Source of the DNA: Hyphomicrobiales bacterium
GTDB taxonomy: Bacteria; Pseudomonadota; Alphaproteobacteria; Rhizobiales; Beijerinckiaceae
Assembly (NCBI GenBank): GCA_900466745.1
Contig: UBNE01000010.1
Coordinates: 1-64,000 of the forward strand
Reading direction: 5' to 3'
DNA: 64,000 nt
Below the pieces are notes generated by a model that was given only the letters and a program-made list of their open reading frames with translations, was not told the origin of the DNA and made no database searches. Positions 51,153-59,334 of this stretch are shown here, in pieces (position 1 is the stretch's first letter; each line of letters begins with the position of its first letter). Made by a program: the position numbers and the translations under genes.

Positions 51153-51970
51153 ACGAGCGCCTTTCGTTCATTCGCGCGCTGCGCATTGAGGTCGAGGAGG
51201 TTCTGGAAGCTTCGCTGCGACGCCAGATGCAGCGTCACCAGATCGAGCCACCCCTTGGCGTGCCAGTCAGCGACGGTTTTGGAGGGCAGCGCGCGAAACG
51301 CCTGCTCATCGATGGACTGGAAACCGTTGATCTGATGCTGTGATCCATCGGGAAGCTGGAACCGCGCGTGGTATGGCGAAAGCAGATTCGCTTCTATCAG
51401 CGCCCGGCCGAAGGCGATCGTGGCGGTGTGATCGGAGTGATAGGCATTGCAGAAAGCCATGGCCGACTGGGCTGTCGCGCTTGCCTCACCATCAAAGTGA
51501 AAGAGCCGCTCCGCATCATGATGAGTGGCGGCATGGGTGACGAAGCGGTCACTACCCCGATCAATGCCCAGAAATTGCCGGGTCCTGTCCTGGGACTCAG
51601 TAGCGATGAAGGGGTAGCGGCGGACATAGGCCGGGACGTAAGCGCCGGGATGCCAGTTCCCGTCTTGCGCGACGAAGAGATTGTCGTCACGGAGTACCCC
51701 GACCAATGCAATCGGCGGAGCACTCTCTTCCATGGCAAAGACGATCGGGTAGTCCCGCATGGCGAGGGCGAACTCACTTACGCAGAGCGGAATGGCAACG
51801 GCTTTACGCGTAAAGCCGAAATTCGTCGCGGCCGTAATGCCGACATCGGCATGTTCCTCGAAGCGAAGAACCACAGGATCCTCGTAAAAAAGCGGAAGGC
51901 GGATGCTGCTCTTCCCGGAAGAAACACTCTTATCTGTTGTCAAAATCTGCCACCCGGCGCACCGCGCCAT
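51149..51970 (-). CDS. SapC-family protein
   Basis: A 273-residue soluble protein of the SapC (PF07277) family: FVARKAVAIPL-like FTRKAVAIPLCVSEFALAMRDYPIVFA, VGVLRDDNLFVAQDGNWHPGAYVPAYVRRYPFI and the C-terminal INGFQSIDEQAFRALPSKTVADWHAKGWLDLVTLHLAS. The family is named after an S-layer related protein of Campylobacter; its biochemical function is unknown. The start at ATG 51970 has no good ribosome site, and the first 15-20 residues may not be translated. It heads the sapC-ialB-lysR set. Confidence 0.82.
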   Translation of the reverse strand: MARCAGWQILTTDKSVSSGKSSIRLPLFYEDPVVLRFEEHADVGITAATNFGFTRKAVAIPLCVSEFALAMRDYPIVFAMEESAPPIALVGVLRDDNLFVAQDGNWHPGAYVPAYVRRYPFIATESQDRTRQFLGIDRGSDRFVTHAATHHDAERLFHFDGEASATAQSAMAFCNAYHSDHTATIAFGRALIEANLLSPYHARFQLPDGSQHQINGFQSIDEQAFRALPSKTVADWHAKGWLDLVTLHLASQRSFQNLLDLNAQRANERKALV

Positions 51971-52022
51971 TTATGTTAAACTTTCGTCCGCAGCGTGCGC
52001 AGAGCCTGTCGAGCTGACGGCT

Positions 52023-52427
52023 CTACGCCACCACCATCGGCCTAAATCGGGAAGTGCCCCAGAGCGCGCGCATCCACGCTCGTTCCACTTCGATCGTGAA
52101 ACTGTCGGTGAGACTGCGGCGCAACGTCCAGAGCAAGGTTTCTGCAAGCGCTTCGTAGTGCGCCTCGATCAACCGGAAGACTTTGTCGGACTGCGCGAGA
52201 ATTCTAACTGTTGCCGCAATCGCCCCCGTGTGCCGTAAATGGCAAGAGACGAACCCAAGCAATTTCACGAGCCGTCGTTCCTCTGGCTCAGTGTCCATGA
52301 AGAAGAGACGGTAGACCTCGGGATAGGAGTCGAGCAGGCGGCCGTGAAACAATTCCTGAGCCTTCTGGCTGACCGGGCTGAGGTCATCAAGGCTCGACTG
52401 GATAAGTGAAATGGTGCGCTCTTCCAT
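52023..52427 (-). CDS. Globin-like protein lacking the proximal histidine
   Basis: A 134-residue protein with the bacterial single-domain globin pattern: ISLIQSSLDDLSPVSQKAQELFHGRLLDSYPEVYRLFF (A-B-C helices) and EAHYEALAETLLWTLRRSLTDSFTIEVERAW (G-H helices). Where flavohaemoglobins have LGRRHVDYGVKPEHY, this protein has LAQSDKVFRLIEAHY, so the heme-ligating F8 His appears to be Asp81. It may not bind heme in the usual way, and could act as a sensor-type globin. It lies before a small membrane protein gene (gap 9 bp) and after the autotransporter, all on the minus strand. Confidence 0.75.
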   Translation of the reverse strand: MEERTISLIQSSLDDLSPVSQKAQELFHGRLLDSYPEVYRLFFMDTEPEERRLVKLLGFVSCHLRHTGAIAATVRILAQSDKVFRLIEAHYEALAETLLWTLRRSLTDSFTIEVERAWMRALWGTSRFRPMVVA

Positions 52428-52436
52428 CTGCTCACC

Positions 52437-52784
52437 TCAGAACTGGGCAGTTTTGGATGATGCAGAGCTAACGACGCGCGGATCGAACAGTTCGTCGTCG
52501 AACTCGAAAGGTGAGTGCCGATTGGTTTCCGGCGCATCACTCCCTTTCGATTGCGGCCTCTCGAGACGGCGCAATCGCGTGCTGAGTGAGGAGTAGGCTG
52601 CAATCAGCGCAGTAAGGAGCCCCACGCCACAGAGGGCGTCGAGAACGAGAATATGAACCGGCCGACCGATATAGACGCCTGCGATGAACCACACCGCAGC
52701 GAATGCGACGACCAGGAAAAAGGAAACAATAGCAAGATCGTCTTGCTCATCATCGTTGCGTCGCGGATCTGATAACCTTGCCAT
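52437..52784 (-). CDS. Small membrane protein, unknown
   Basis: A 115-residue protein with two membrane helices (LAIVSFFLVVAFAAVWFIAG and VLDALCGVGLLTALIAAYSS) and an acidic-to-neutral C-terminal tail. MARLSDPRRNDDEQDD is the cytoplasmic start. GAGGGAAG lies upstream of ATG 52784. It ends 9 bp before the globin-like gene and probably works with it. No family is recognised. Confidence 0.7.
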   Translation of the reverse strand: MARLSDPRRNDDEQDDLAIVSFFLVVAFAAVWFIAGVYIGRPVHILVLDALCGVGLLTALIAAYSSLSTRLRRLERPQSKGSDAPETNRHSPFEFDDELFDPRVVSSASSKTAQF

Positions 52785-52859
52785 GGAAACACACTTCCCT
52801 CTAAGCAATCCGAATAGTTGGGTGACGCCCATTCAGGCGCCACCAGCAGGGTTGGGAAC

Positions 52860-55800
52860 TCAGAACTTGGCGCTGAAATTGGCTTTGAAGGATTGATCGA
52901 CGACACCGGAGCCGAACTGGCCGCCATAAGTGACGCCGAGCACGGCGCTCGGCGTCAGCGCGAAGTCGAGACCAGCTTCGACGACAGCAGCATTCCGCGC
53001 GACCGGTACGCCTGCGACGGTGAAGGCACTGCCGCCATCAGCAAAGCCCATCCTGGAAGTTGGCGTTACATCATCGAAAGCATGACGCCAGCCCAACATG
53101 CCCTTGGCCGTAACCGAGGCACCGTTGAGGTCGAAAGTGGTCGAGCCGCGCAGGCCGAGCGTCGTGAAGGTGGTGTCAGTGCTGGATGAGCCGCTCGTAA
53201 GCGCCGCCGCACCACCCGTCTCGCGGAAGCCGTCAGTATGCAGGTTTACATAGGCTAGGTTTGCGAATGGCTCGAACCGGGTCGTCCCGAAATTGAAGCC
53301 ATAGGCCAGTTCGCCGAAGACCTGCGCGGTGCCGGCATTATAGCCACCCTTGAGACTTTCGCTGAAGCCGGGGAAAGCAACGCTGCGGCTGGTCGAGATA
53401 TCATGCCAAGTGTAGGCCGCGCCGGACCGGAAGGCGAGATCGCCCCAGGTCGAGCCGCCATAGAGGCCGAGATGGTAATTGTCGCTCGAACCGGAGGAAT
53501 GGCGATCCTTGGCATCAAAGCTCGTATGGCTGTAACCGGCGATCGCGCCGAAGCGCCAAGTGTCGAAGACCGGAGCATCCGCCCCGACGAAGAAGCCGCC
53601 GGTCGAGCGGTTGAGGCGCGCGGCGTTGCCGTCGCCGGATGTGTGACCCCACGAACCGAAGCCCTGTCCCCAGACCGCGAAGCCATCGGTGTTCGCGGCA
53701 ACCGGTTGGGGTACGCCGTTTTCGTAGGTGACCGCAGAGCCCGATGCGCCAACACCGTCAAAGGCCGCGCGAAGGCGATCATTGACCGCGTTACGAAGGA
53801 AACGGCTGTCCTCGATCAACGCCGTCTTGGTCGACGCATGGATCTCGCCCGAAAGCTGGTCGAAGGCGTAACGAGCCTGTTCGGCCGAAAGGTTGAGCAC
53901 GGCGTCATAGACGGCATTGCCGGCCTCGAGGCTTTCCACACCACCGCCCGTCGCGATCTGGTTGCGTGACTGGCCCACATTCTCGAACGTGGTGCCGTTG
54001 CGCGTCATCGTCAGATAGACATTGTTGTCGTCATAGCTGAGCGAGGGATCGAGGAAGGCAAGGTTAGACGTCACACCTTCGTCGAAGGTGCCGGTGATGC
54101 CGCCACCCGCCGTCAGGATCGTATATTGCGTCGAGGCCGCATAATTGCCCGTGCCGGCAATAACACGAACAGAGCCGCCATAGATGTTCGCCGCTCCCGA
54201 AACGTCGACGAGGTCCGACTGGCCGTCTCTGTTGATGTCGACCTGATAGATCGAGCCTTTGTACAAGGCGAGGTCGCCAGTCAGTGTCAGGGTACCGACG
54301 CCATTTCCAGGTGAAAGCACGGCCCCGGAAAATAGGTTAACGTGGCCCCCAATCGTGCCGCTCCCGGCCAGTACGGTCCCTTCCCACATATCGAGGAGAG
54401 CGCCGTCACGTCCGAGTGTCCCGTCGACCATGAGCCCGCCGCTGCTCACGACAGTGCTGCCGGTGAAATCCGAGCTGTCTCCCGTCAGGCGAAGGAAGTT
54501 TCCATCGCCCACCGCGACCTCAAATCTACCGCGTCCCGAAACCTCACCCTTATAGGTGCCGCTGCTGTTCTGCTCGAAACGCATGGCGGCAATTTCATCG
54601 ATATGGACATTGCCGCCAAAAAGATCGCTTCGGGAAACCAGCCTACCTTCATCAATCGTCCAGTCGAGAGTGCTGCGTCCAGACAGAGTCAGCATATGTG
54701 AGCCGAGCTTCTGCATGGTGCCCCGGCCATAGATATCGCCCGCGAATACGCCGTCTTCGTTTTGATCGAACACGACATGGCCATTGTTGGCGATGTCATT
54801 GCGGATGCTCTGCGCGTTGCCAACCAGCGTGCCGTTGCGCACGATGGTATCGCCGCGATAACTGTTGTTGCCGGTGAGGACCAGGGTGCCCAGATCGTCC
54901 TTGACGAGGGCGCCGTCGCCGCGCAGCTCCGAGGCGATGGTTGCGACATAATCAGCGCCCATTTGCGTGCCGTCACCAACGCGGATCGTGGTTTGAGCTT
55001 CGGTCATCGTGATCGCATCGCCCTCGACCCGGTAGCCGTCGATGGCAAACTGCATGCCGGTGACGGAAATATCGCCGTCTGTGTTGTCAACGGTGACCGT
55101 TCCCGGCTCGCCCTGGAAGATGGCGAAGCGGCCACCCCAGTCATGATTTGCATCGCCATTGGTGGTGGTCCAGTTGGTCGTGCCGTTCCGCCACACGCCG
55201 TAACCGCCGGAAATCTCGCCATCCGCAGTGGTGTGGTGTCCATCCCAGAACAGGGTGCCCGGACGCGGATCGGGGCCAGGCCCAGGAGTGCCGCCGACGA
55301 CGACGTTCACCTGCTTGTCTATGGCGGTCTGGATCTCGATATCGCCGATATCGTACTGGCTGCCGGCGGGTACGCCGACGACCTCCATCCCGTTATCGGT
55401 CAGATCGCCGCCATAGTTGAAGAGACGGTAGACGCCCTCTCCAAACTCACCGGTTCCGTCGGCTATGGTGAGCCGTCCATCAAGAACAAGATCGCCTTCC
55501 ACCTCGAAAAATGCCGTGGTGCTTGGTGCACCGACCACAATCTCGACGTCGGAATTTTCGTTGAGCGTCAGGCTGCCCATCGTCAGCGTGCGGTCATGCT
55601 GGCCATAGAGCCGCCCGCCATCGGCAATCTCGACATCGCCGCCGATGCGGCCCGAGCCGGTGGCGGTGCCGCCGAACTCCACAGCCACGTTACCGCTGTA
55701 GTTGCCGTCGAAGGAAAGGCCGCCTTCGTTCACGATGGCGCCGGGCGCGTCGAGGCTTTCTCCGGTCAGACTCACCGTCCCCTGACCCATCTTGGTGATA

Positions 55801-57272
55801 GTGTGGTTGTGGCCGCTGATGACACCGGCCAGGGTGCTCATTGTGGAGGTGCCGACCCCGCCGTACTCGAGAATGATGCGGTCTTCCAATCGCATATTCT
55901 GGGCGATCGTCAGGGCGCTCCCAAGATCCAGAATGCTGTGACTCTCGGCAGGACGTTTGAAGATCACGTTCGAGCCGATACCGAAAGCCCAGTCTTTACT
56001 TACGGCTACCGTTCCACCTTCGATGATGGTATCGCCGGAACGGGTGCTGTTCTCTGACAAAATTAGATAGCCCGAACCCACCTTGCGCAGCACGCCGCCA
56101 CCGCTGGATTCTCCGGCGATGGATACGTCACCGTTGAAGGCGCCAACGGTCAGCGTCGAGCCTGTATTGATGGACAGAGTTCCGCCGCCGTTGATGACCA
56201 GGCTGTCGAAGGTCTCGCTTTGGGCCACCCGCAACATTGCGCCGAGGTTGACTGTGACCTTCCCGGTATCGGCAATCGCATCGCCGTCATCGAGCACCAG
56301 CGCACCCGCTCGGACCACGGTGTCGCCGGTATAGGTGTTCTGCCCGGTGAGTATCAGCGTCCCCTCACCATCCTTGAAGAGGGAGCCGGAGCCGGAGATT
56401 GTGCCGGCCAGATTAGCAAAAGTATTTGAGGAGGTATCGAACGTCGCGCCGGCTGCGCCGGAAAGGATCACGTCGTTGGCGATCGTTATCAGCTGGGCAT
56501 TATGCAGCGCGAGCACGGGTGCCTCTGTTCCACCCGCGGTAAACTCGATTGCGCCGGTGCCGATCGCTGCGGCGCCATTTAGTTGAATGGTGCCTCCGGC
56601 AATTTCTGTGCCGCCGGAATAGTCATTCACTCCAGAAAGCTGGAGCAGGAGATCTGACGTTTTGCGAAGCCCTAAAATACCTTCACCATCACGAAGTCCT
56701 CGAGCAAGTCCGGCCTGAAGGGTGAGTGTAACATTGGTATCTGAAGCATCATTCAGAACGGTTGCCTCTGTGCTGAGTATGTCAAGCGCAAACAGGTCAA
56801 GATTGCTGCCCGCGAGGTCGAGGATACCTTCCCCATACACACGGACACCCGTTCCCCAGCGATTAAAGTATTCCCGCGCAGCATCGGAACCGAACTGCAT
56901 CCGCCCGTTTCGTAACTCGATCTTTCCTCCCCAAACACCTGGCATCGACTCGACGCCAGAGACGGTTTCCGGTGCGAAAACAATAGTTCCGTGATCGTCT
57001 CCACCCTCACCCAGACGGAGTATTCCACCATAATGATCAAAACTGAGATTGCCGGCGTAAGTCGCAGTCGTACCCGCCGCCGTGGACATATCGACACGCG
57101 AATTGATCACAATGTCGTCGGCATAGGTCCCGGTGGACGTGTAGCGATATTCTGCCTCTTGCGCTCGCACAGCGGCCAGCGGCAGCAAAACACTCATCAG
57201 CGCGGTCGCGCAGAGAAGACGGCTTTTACGGGTAAACGCAACAGAATGCGTGGCGCGAATGGTGGCTACCAT
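52860..57272 (-). CDS. Large autotransporter with beta-barrel (type Va)
   Basis: A 1470-residue protein. A Sec signal (SRLLCATALMSVLLPLAAVRA) is followed by a passenger with repeated beta-strand motifs of the autotransporter-associated kind, such as LVKDDLGTLVLTGNNSYRGD, LFKDGEGTLILTGQNTYTGD and LRKVGSGYLILSENSTRSGD. The C-terminal barrel is about the last 270 residues (FAVWGQGFGSWGH to a terminal Phe in FSAKF). It should be exported to the cell surface and may be an adhesin. ATG 57272 fits the signal peptide; ATG 57446 has a GGAGG site but would add 58 unusual residues. An operator-like palindrome lies upstream. Confidence 0.92.
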   Translation of the reverse strand: MVATIRATHSVAFTRKSRLLCATALMSVLLPLAAVRAQEAEYRYTSTGTYADDIVINSRVDMSTAAGTTATYAGNLSFDHYGGILRLGEGGDDHGTIVFAPETVSGVESMPGVWGGKIELRNGRMQFGSDAAREYFNRWGTGVRVYGEGILDLAGSNLDLFALDILSTEATVLNDASDTNVTLTLQAGLARGLRDGEGILGLRKTSDLLLQLSGVNDYSGGTEIAGGTIQLNGAAAIGTGAIEFTAGGTEAPVLALHNAQLITIANDVILSGAAGATFDTSSNTFANLAGTISGSGSLFKDGEGTLILTGQNTYTGDTVVRAGALVLDDGDAIADTGKVTVNLGAMLRVAQSETFDSLVINGGGTLSINTGSTLTVGAFNGDVSIAGESSGGGVLRKVGSGYLILSENSTRSGDTIIEGGTVAVSKDWAFGIGSNVIFKRPAESHSILDLGSALTIAQNMRLEDRIILEYGGVGTSTMSTLAGVISGHNHTITKMGQGTVSLTGESLDAPGAIVNEGGLSFDGNYSGNVAVEFGGTATGSGRIGGDVEIADGGRLYGQHDRTLTMGSLTLNENSDVEIVVGAPSTTAFFEVEGDLVLDGRLTIADGTGEFGEGVYRLFNYGGDLTDNGMEVVGVPAGSQYDIGDIEIQTAIDKQVNVVVGGTPGPGPDPRPGTLFWDGHHTTADGEISGGYGVWRNGTTNWTTTNGDANHDWGGRFAIFQGEPGTVTVDNTDGDISVTGMQFAIDGYRVEGDAITMTEAQTTIRVGDGTQMGADYVATIASELRGDGALVKDDLGTLVLTGNNSYRGDTIVRNGTLVGNAQSIRNDIANNGHVVFDQNEDGVFAGDIYGRGTMQKLGSHMLTLSGRSTLDWTIDEGRLVSRSDLFGGNVHIDEIAAMRFEQNSSGTYKGEVSGRGRFEVAVGDGNFLRLTGDSSDFTGSTVVSSGGLMVDGTLGRDGALLDMWEGTVLAGSGTIGGHVNLFSGAVLSPGNGVGTLTLTGDLALYKGSIYQVDINRDGQSDLVDVSGAANIYGGSVRVIAGTGNYAASTQYTILTAGGGITGTFDEGVTSNLAFLDPSLSYDDNNVYLTMTRNGTTFENVGQSRNQIATGGGVESLEAGNAVYDAVLNLSAEQARYAFDQLSGEIHASTKTALIEDSRFLRNAVNDRLRAAFDGVGASGSAVTYENGVPQPVAANTDGFAVWGQGFGSWGHTSGDGNAARLNRSTGGFFVGADAPVFDTWRFGAIAGYSHTSFDAKDRHSSGSSDNYHLGLYGGSTWGDLAFRSGAAYTWHDISTSRSVAFPGFSESLKGGYNAGTAQVFGELAYGFNFGTTRFEPFANLAYVNLHTDGFRETGGAAALTSGSSSTDTTFTTLGLRGSTTFDLNGASVTAKGMLGWRHAFDDVTPTSRMGFADGGSAFTVAGVPVARNAAVVEAGLDFALTPSAVLGVTYGGQFGSGVVDQSFKANFSAKF

Positions 57273-57452
57273 GGGTCCTACTCTCAAGCTTTTGAAGATT
57301 TTCAGGCGGCGCGGATTGGCCGGGGAGCGATGCGGCAGCACACGCTGGAAATCGCGTGCCCAAGCTGAAAATCGGCCATCGAGTCCACCGCCCTTCCGGA
57401 CGGCGTCTTCACCCTCAACCGCGTTCTCGTGACCGACATTGCCCATAGACCT

Positions 57453-57471
57453 CCGTTCAAATTTTGAACGG
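57453..57471. promoter_or_regulatory. Perfect 19-bp palindrome upstream of the autotransporter
   Basis: CCGTTCAAA-T-TTTGAACGG has 9-bp arms around one base. It is 181 bp upstream of ATG 57272 and partly overlaps a GGAGG next to ATG 57446. It is a typical dimer-binding operator shape. No cognate regulator is identified. Confidence 0.6.
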
Positions 57472-57495
57472 CGTAGCAAGCCCGCCCTCTGACCG

Positions 57496-57515
57496 CCCCA
57501 TATGTTCAGCCAGGG
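57496..57515 (-). promoter_or_regulatory. C4-N3-TGTTCA-G3 element, copy A
   Basis: CCCCATATGTTCAGCCAGGG on the plus strand, upstream of the autotransporter gene. It shares C4, TGTTCA and a G run with the elements at 58686 and 62195. Spacing to the G run is two bases longer than in the others. Confidence 0.5.
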
Positions 57516-57569
57516 CAGCGAAAAAATATTGACTTAGGAGGTGATGCAGTTGGCGTTGAAAACAAAGAC

Positions 57570-57591
57570 GGCGGAAGAGCTTTCTTCCGCC
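57570..57591 (-). terminator. Rho-independent terminator downstream of the 165-aa gene
   Basis: A perfect 9-bp stem GGCGGAAGA / TCTTCCGCC with a 4-base loop. On the minus strand it is followed by GTCTTTGTTTTC, about 150 bp after the stop at 57740. The rest of 57480-57739 has no gene that I trust. Confidence 0.7.
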
Positions 57592-57739
57592 GCAATCAGT
57601 ATTTCAGACACTCCCCGTTGAATCGGAGAGTTTATTCCCGGGAGGATTATTTTCTCCAGGACAATCGGCTGTCGATTGGCGCGGATCTTCCGGTCCGCTA
57701 ATTTAATCGCGTTCGGGATTGTCACTGAATTCGTGCAGA

Positions 57740-58237
57740 CTATTCCGTTTTTGAAAGACGTTTCAGGCGGTCAGCATACGGAGCTGCCACAGTGCGATAA
57801 GGCGCGCCTTTCTCGCGAATGATGTCGAAATTTCCCATTTGCGCTCGGAGCATTTCGGTTGCCATCTTCTTCTGCTCCGGGGTCATCTTGCCGAGTTCGC
57901 CGAGTTTGTCCGCGAATTCCTCCATCATCTGCTGAAGCTCGGCCTGCGGGATGGAGGCGATGAAGCCGGTCATGGTCTGATCGAATGCAGTCTTCCAGCT
58001 TGTTTCGCTGAAACCGGCGGCCGGGATCAGTTGAGAAGATTCATCGTCGATCTCGAACCATTCCTGAGCGGCTTCTTCGTCATAAAAGACCGTTTTCCCG
58101 GTTTCGGACGAAAGACGCTCCAAAATGGTGACGACGGTCTCGGCCTCGCGCTTTTCGAGCGCGGACGCGCTGGTCGCGCAGAAGACGAAGGCGACTGCAG
58201 CGGCGACTGCCGCTTTGCAAAACAGGTTGCCCGTCAT
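57740..58237 (-). CDS. Exported protein of unknown function (165 aa)
   Basis: Sec signal MTGNLFCKAAVAAAVAFVFC and on to ATSASA, then a mainly helical mature protein (LEKREAETVVTILERLSSET, FDQTMTGFIASIPQAELQQM). Charged helices follow (ADKLGELGKMTPEQKKMATE), ending RLKRLSKTE. No named family recognised. It overlaps the upstream lipoprotein gene by four bases (ATGA), so they form a two-gene operon divergent from the HK/RR operon. It probably lies in the periplasm. Confidence 0.78.
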   Translation of the reverse strand: MTGNLFCKAAVAAAVAFVFCATSASALEKREAETVVTILERLSSETGKTVFYDEEAAQEWFEIDDESSQLIPAAGFSETSWKTAFDQTMTGFIASIPQAELQQMMEEFADKLGELGKMTPEQKKMATEMLRAQMGNFDIIREKGAPYRTVAAPYADRLKRLSKTE

Positions 58238-58575
58238 CTGTAGCAATCCTGCATTTTGGCACGGGCATTGGCGGACTGGCTTTGGGCTATCATGCTGCCG
58301 CCGGTCGAGGCGACCTGGCCCGCAATCGCACCACCTCGTCCGGCAAAACCGCCGAGGCCGCCGACCATGCCAAGGGCACTGCCCAGCATCGCCGCATTGG
58401 TCTGTCCTCGCATCGCTTCTTCGCAAGCGTCTCGCTTCTGCACGGCTACTTTCTGCTGACCGGCGCGGGCGGAAGATTTGCCGCCAGCGGATGCCGTGGT
58501 TGCAGTATCCCCAGTCGTCTGGCTGCAACCAGCCAGCGCGAGCGCAATCGCGCCCACCATTGCAACGAGTCTCAT
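58234..58575 (-). CDS. Small glycine-rich lipoprotein
   Basis: A 113-residue protein with lipobox LALAGC (Cys near residue 17; MRLVAMVGAIALALAGCSQT). The rest is low-complexity, rich in Ala/Gly/Ser, with a Gly-rich hydrophobic part (MLGSALGMVGGLGGFAGRGG) as in glycine-zipper lipoproteins, and CYR at the end. AGGAG lies before ATG 58575. The upstream region shares the C4-TGTTCA-G4 element with the divergent HK/RR operon. Confidence 0.78.
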   Translation of the reverse strand: MRLVAMVGAIALALAGCSQTTGDTATTASAGGKSSARAGQQKVAVQKRDACEEAMRGQTNAAMLGSALGMVGGLGGFAGRGGAIAGQVASTGGSMIAQSQSANARAKMQDCYR

Positions 58576-58685
58576 GTTTTCTCCTGATTTCCTGGATGAC
58601 CGTTTTCTGAGGCCCCGTTTTCGGGGCGCGGTCTTGGCCATCGGTTGAATTCCAGATCGCCCTTAAGACGAAAAATCAGGTACTG

Positions 58686-58704
58686 CCCCATCTGTTCATA
58701 GGGG
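58686..58704 (+). promoter_or_regulatory. C4-N3-TGTTCA-G4 element, copy B
   Basis: CCCCATCTGTTCATAGGGG in the divergent region between the lipoprotein gene (start 58575) and the periplasmic sensor-like gene (start 58786). It is 82 bp before the latter. C4 and G4 form an inverted repeat. Confidence 0.55.
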
Positions 58705-58785
58705 GCGGGAGTTTTTTCTAAGAGTAGAACACCAATGATGGTAACTTTCAGGAGCGGCAACTATTTCGGGGGAAATTGAATAATC

Positions 58786-59334
58786 ATGAAGAAACCCGGA
58801 CACTTTCGTTCGAGCGATGGCCTTGGCCGTAAGCTGCGGCGTTTGGTCATCGTGCTGCCTATGCTCCTTGTGGCCACGGTGGCTTTTGCGGGTAACCTTG
58901 CTGCGCCGTCGGGGCCGGTACTTCTCACGATCTCCGGGAACCTGGAAAAGACCAATCATGATACCGGCGCCACGTTCGACGAGGCGATGCTTTCCGCTTT
59001 GCCACAGCACCGGATTGAAACATCGACCCCATGGACGGACAGCAAGAACGTCTTCGAAGGCGTGCTGCTATCAGACCTGCTCGATTTCCTCGGCGTAAAG
59101 GACGCGCAAACGCTCCGTGCCGTGGCCTTGAACGAGTACGAGATAGCTTCGCCTTTGTCCGAAGCCATCGAGCATGGCGCGTTGCTGGCCATGCGCATGG
59201 ACGGCAAGGCGTTGACGCGCCGCGACAAGGGACCGATCTGGATCGTCTATCCGCGCGACGACAATCCGAGAATTCAGGACGAGCGCCATGATGCCCGGTG
59301 GGTATGGCAACTCACCAGAATCGAGGTTCAATGA
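58786..59334 (+). CDS. Exported oxidoreductase molybdopterin-binding-like protein
   Basis: A 182-residue protein with a signal/anchor (RRLVIVLPMLLVATVAFAGN) and a compact domain like the C-terminal molybdopterin-binding fold of sulfite-oxidase-type proteins: LLTISGNLEKTNHDTGATFD, FEGVLLSDLLDFLGVKDAQT, GALLAMRMDGKALTRRDKGPIWIVYP. The Cys ligand of true SUOX enzymes is not seen. It is likely a non-enzymatic periplasmic ligand or redox sensor for the kinase, whose ATG overlaps its stop by four bases. Confidence 0.75.
   Translation: MKKPGHFRSSDGLGRKLRRLVIVLPMLLVATVAFAGNLAAPSGPVLLTISGNLEKTNHDTGATFDEAMLSALPQHRIETSTPWTDSKNVFEGVLLSDLLDFLGVKDAQTLRAVALNEYEIASPLSEAIEHGALLAMRMDGKALTRRDKGPIWIVYPRDDNPRIQDERHDARWVWQLTRIEVQ

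Noticed and set aside
57534..57725. A 63-codon minus-strand frame with GTG start.
   Set aside because: No ribosome site, and it runs through a terminator hairpin.
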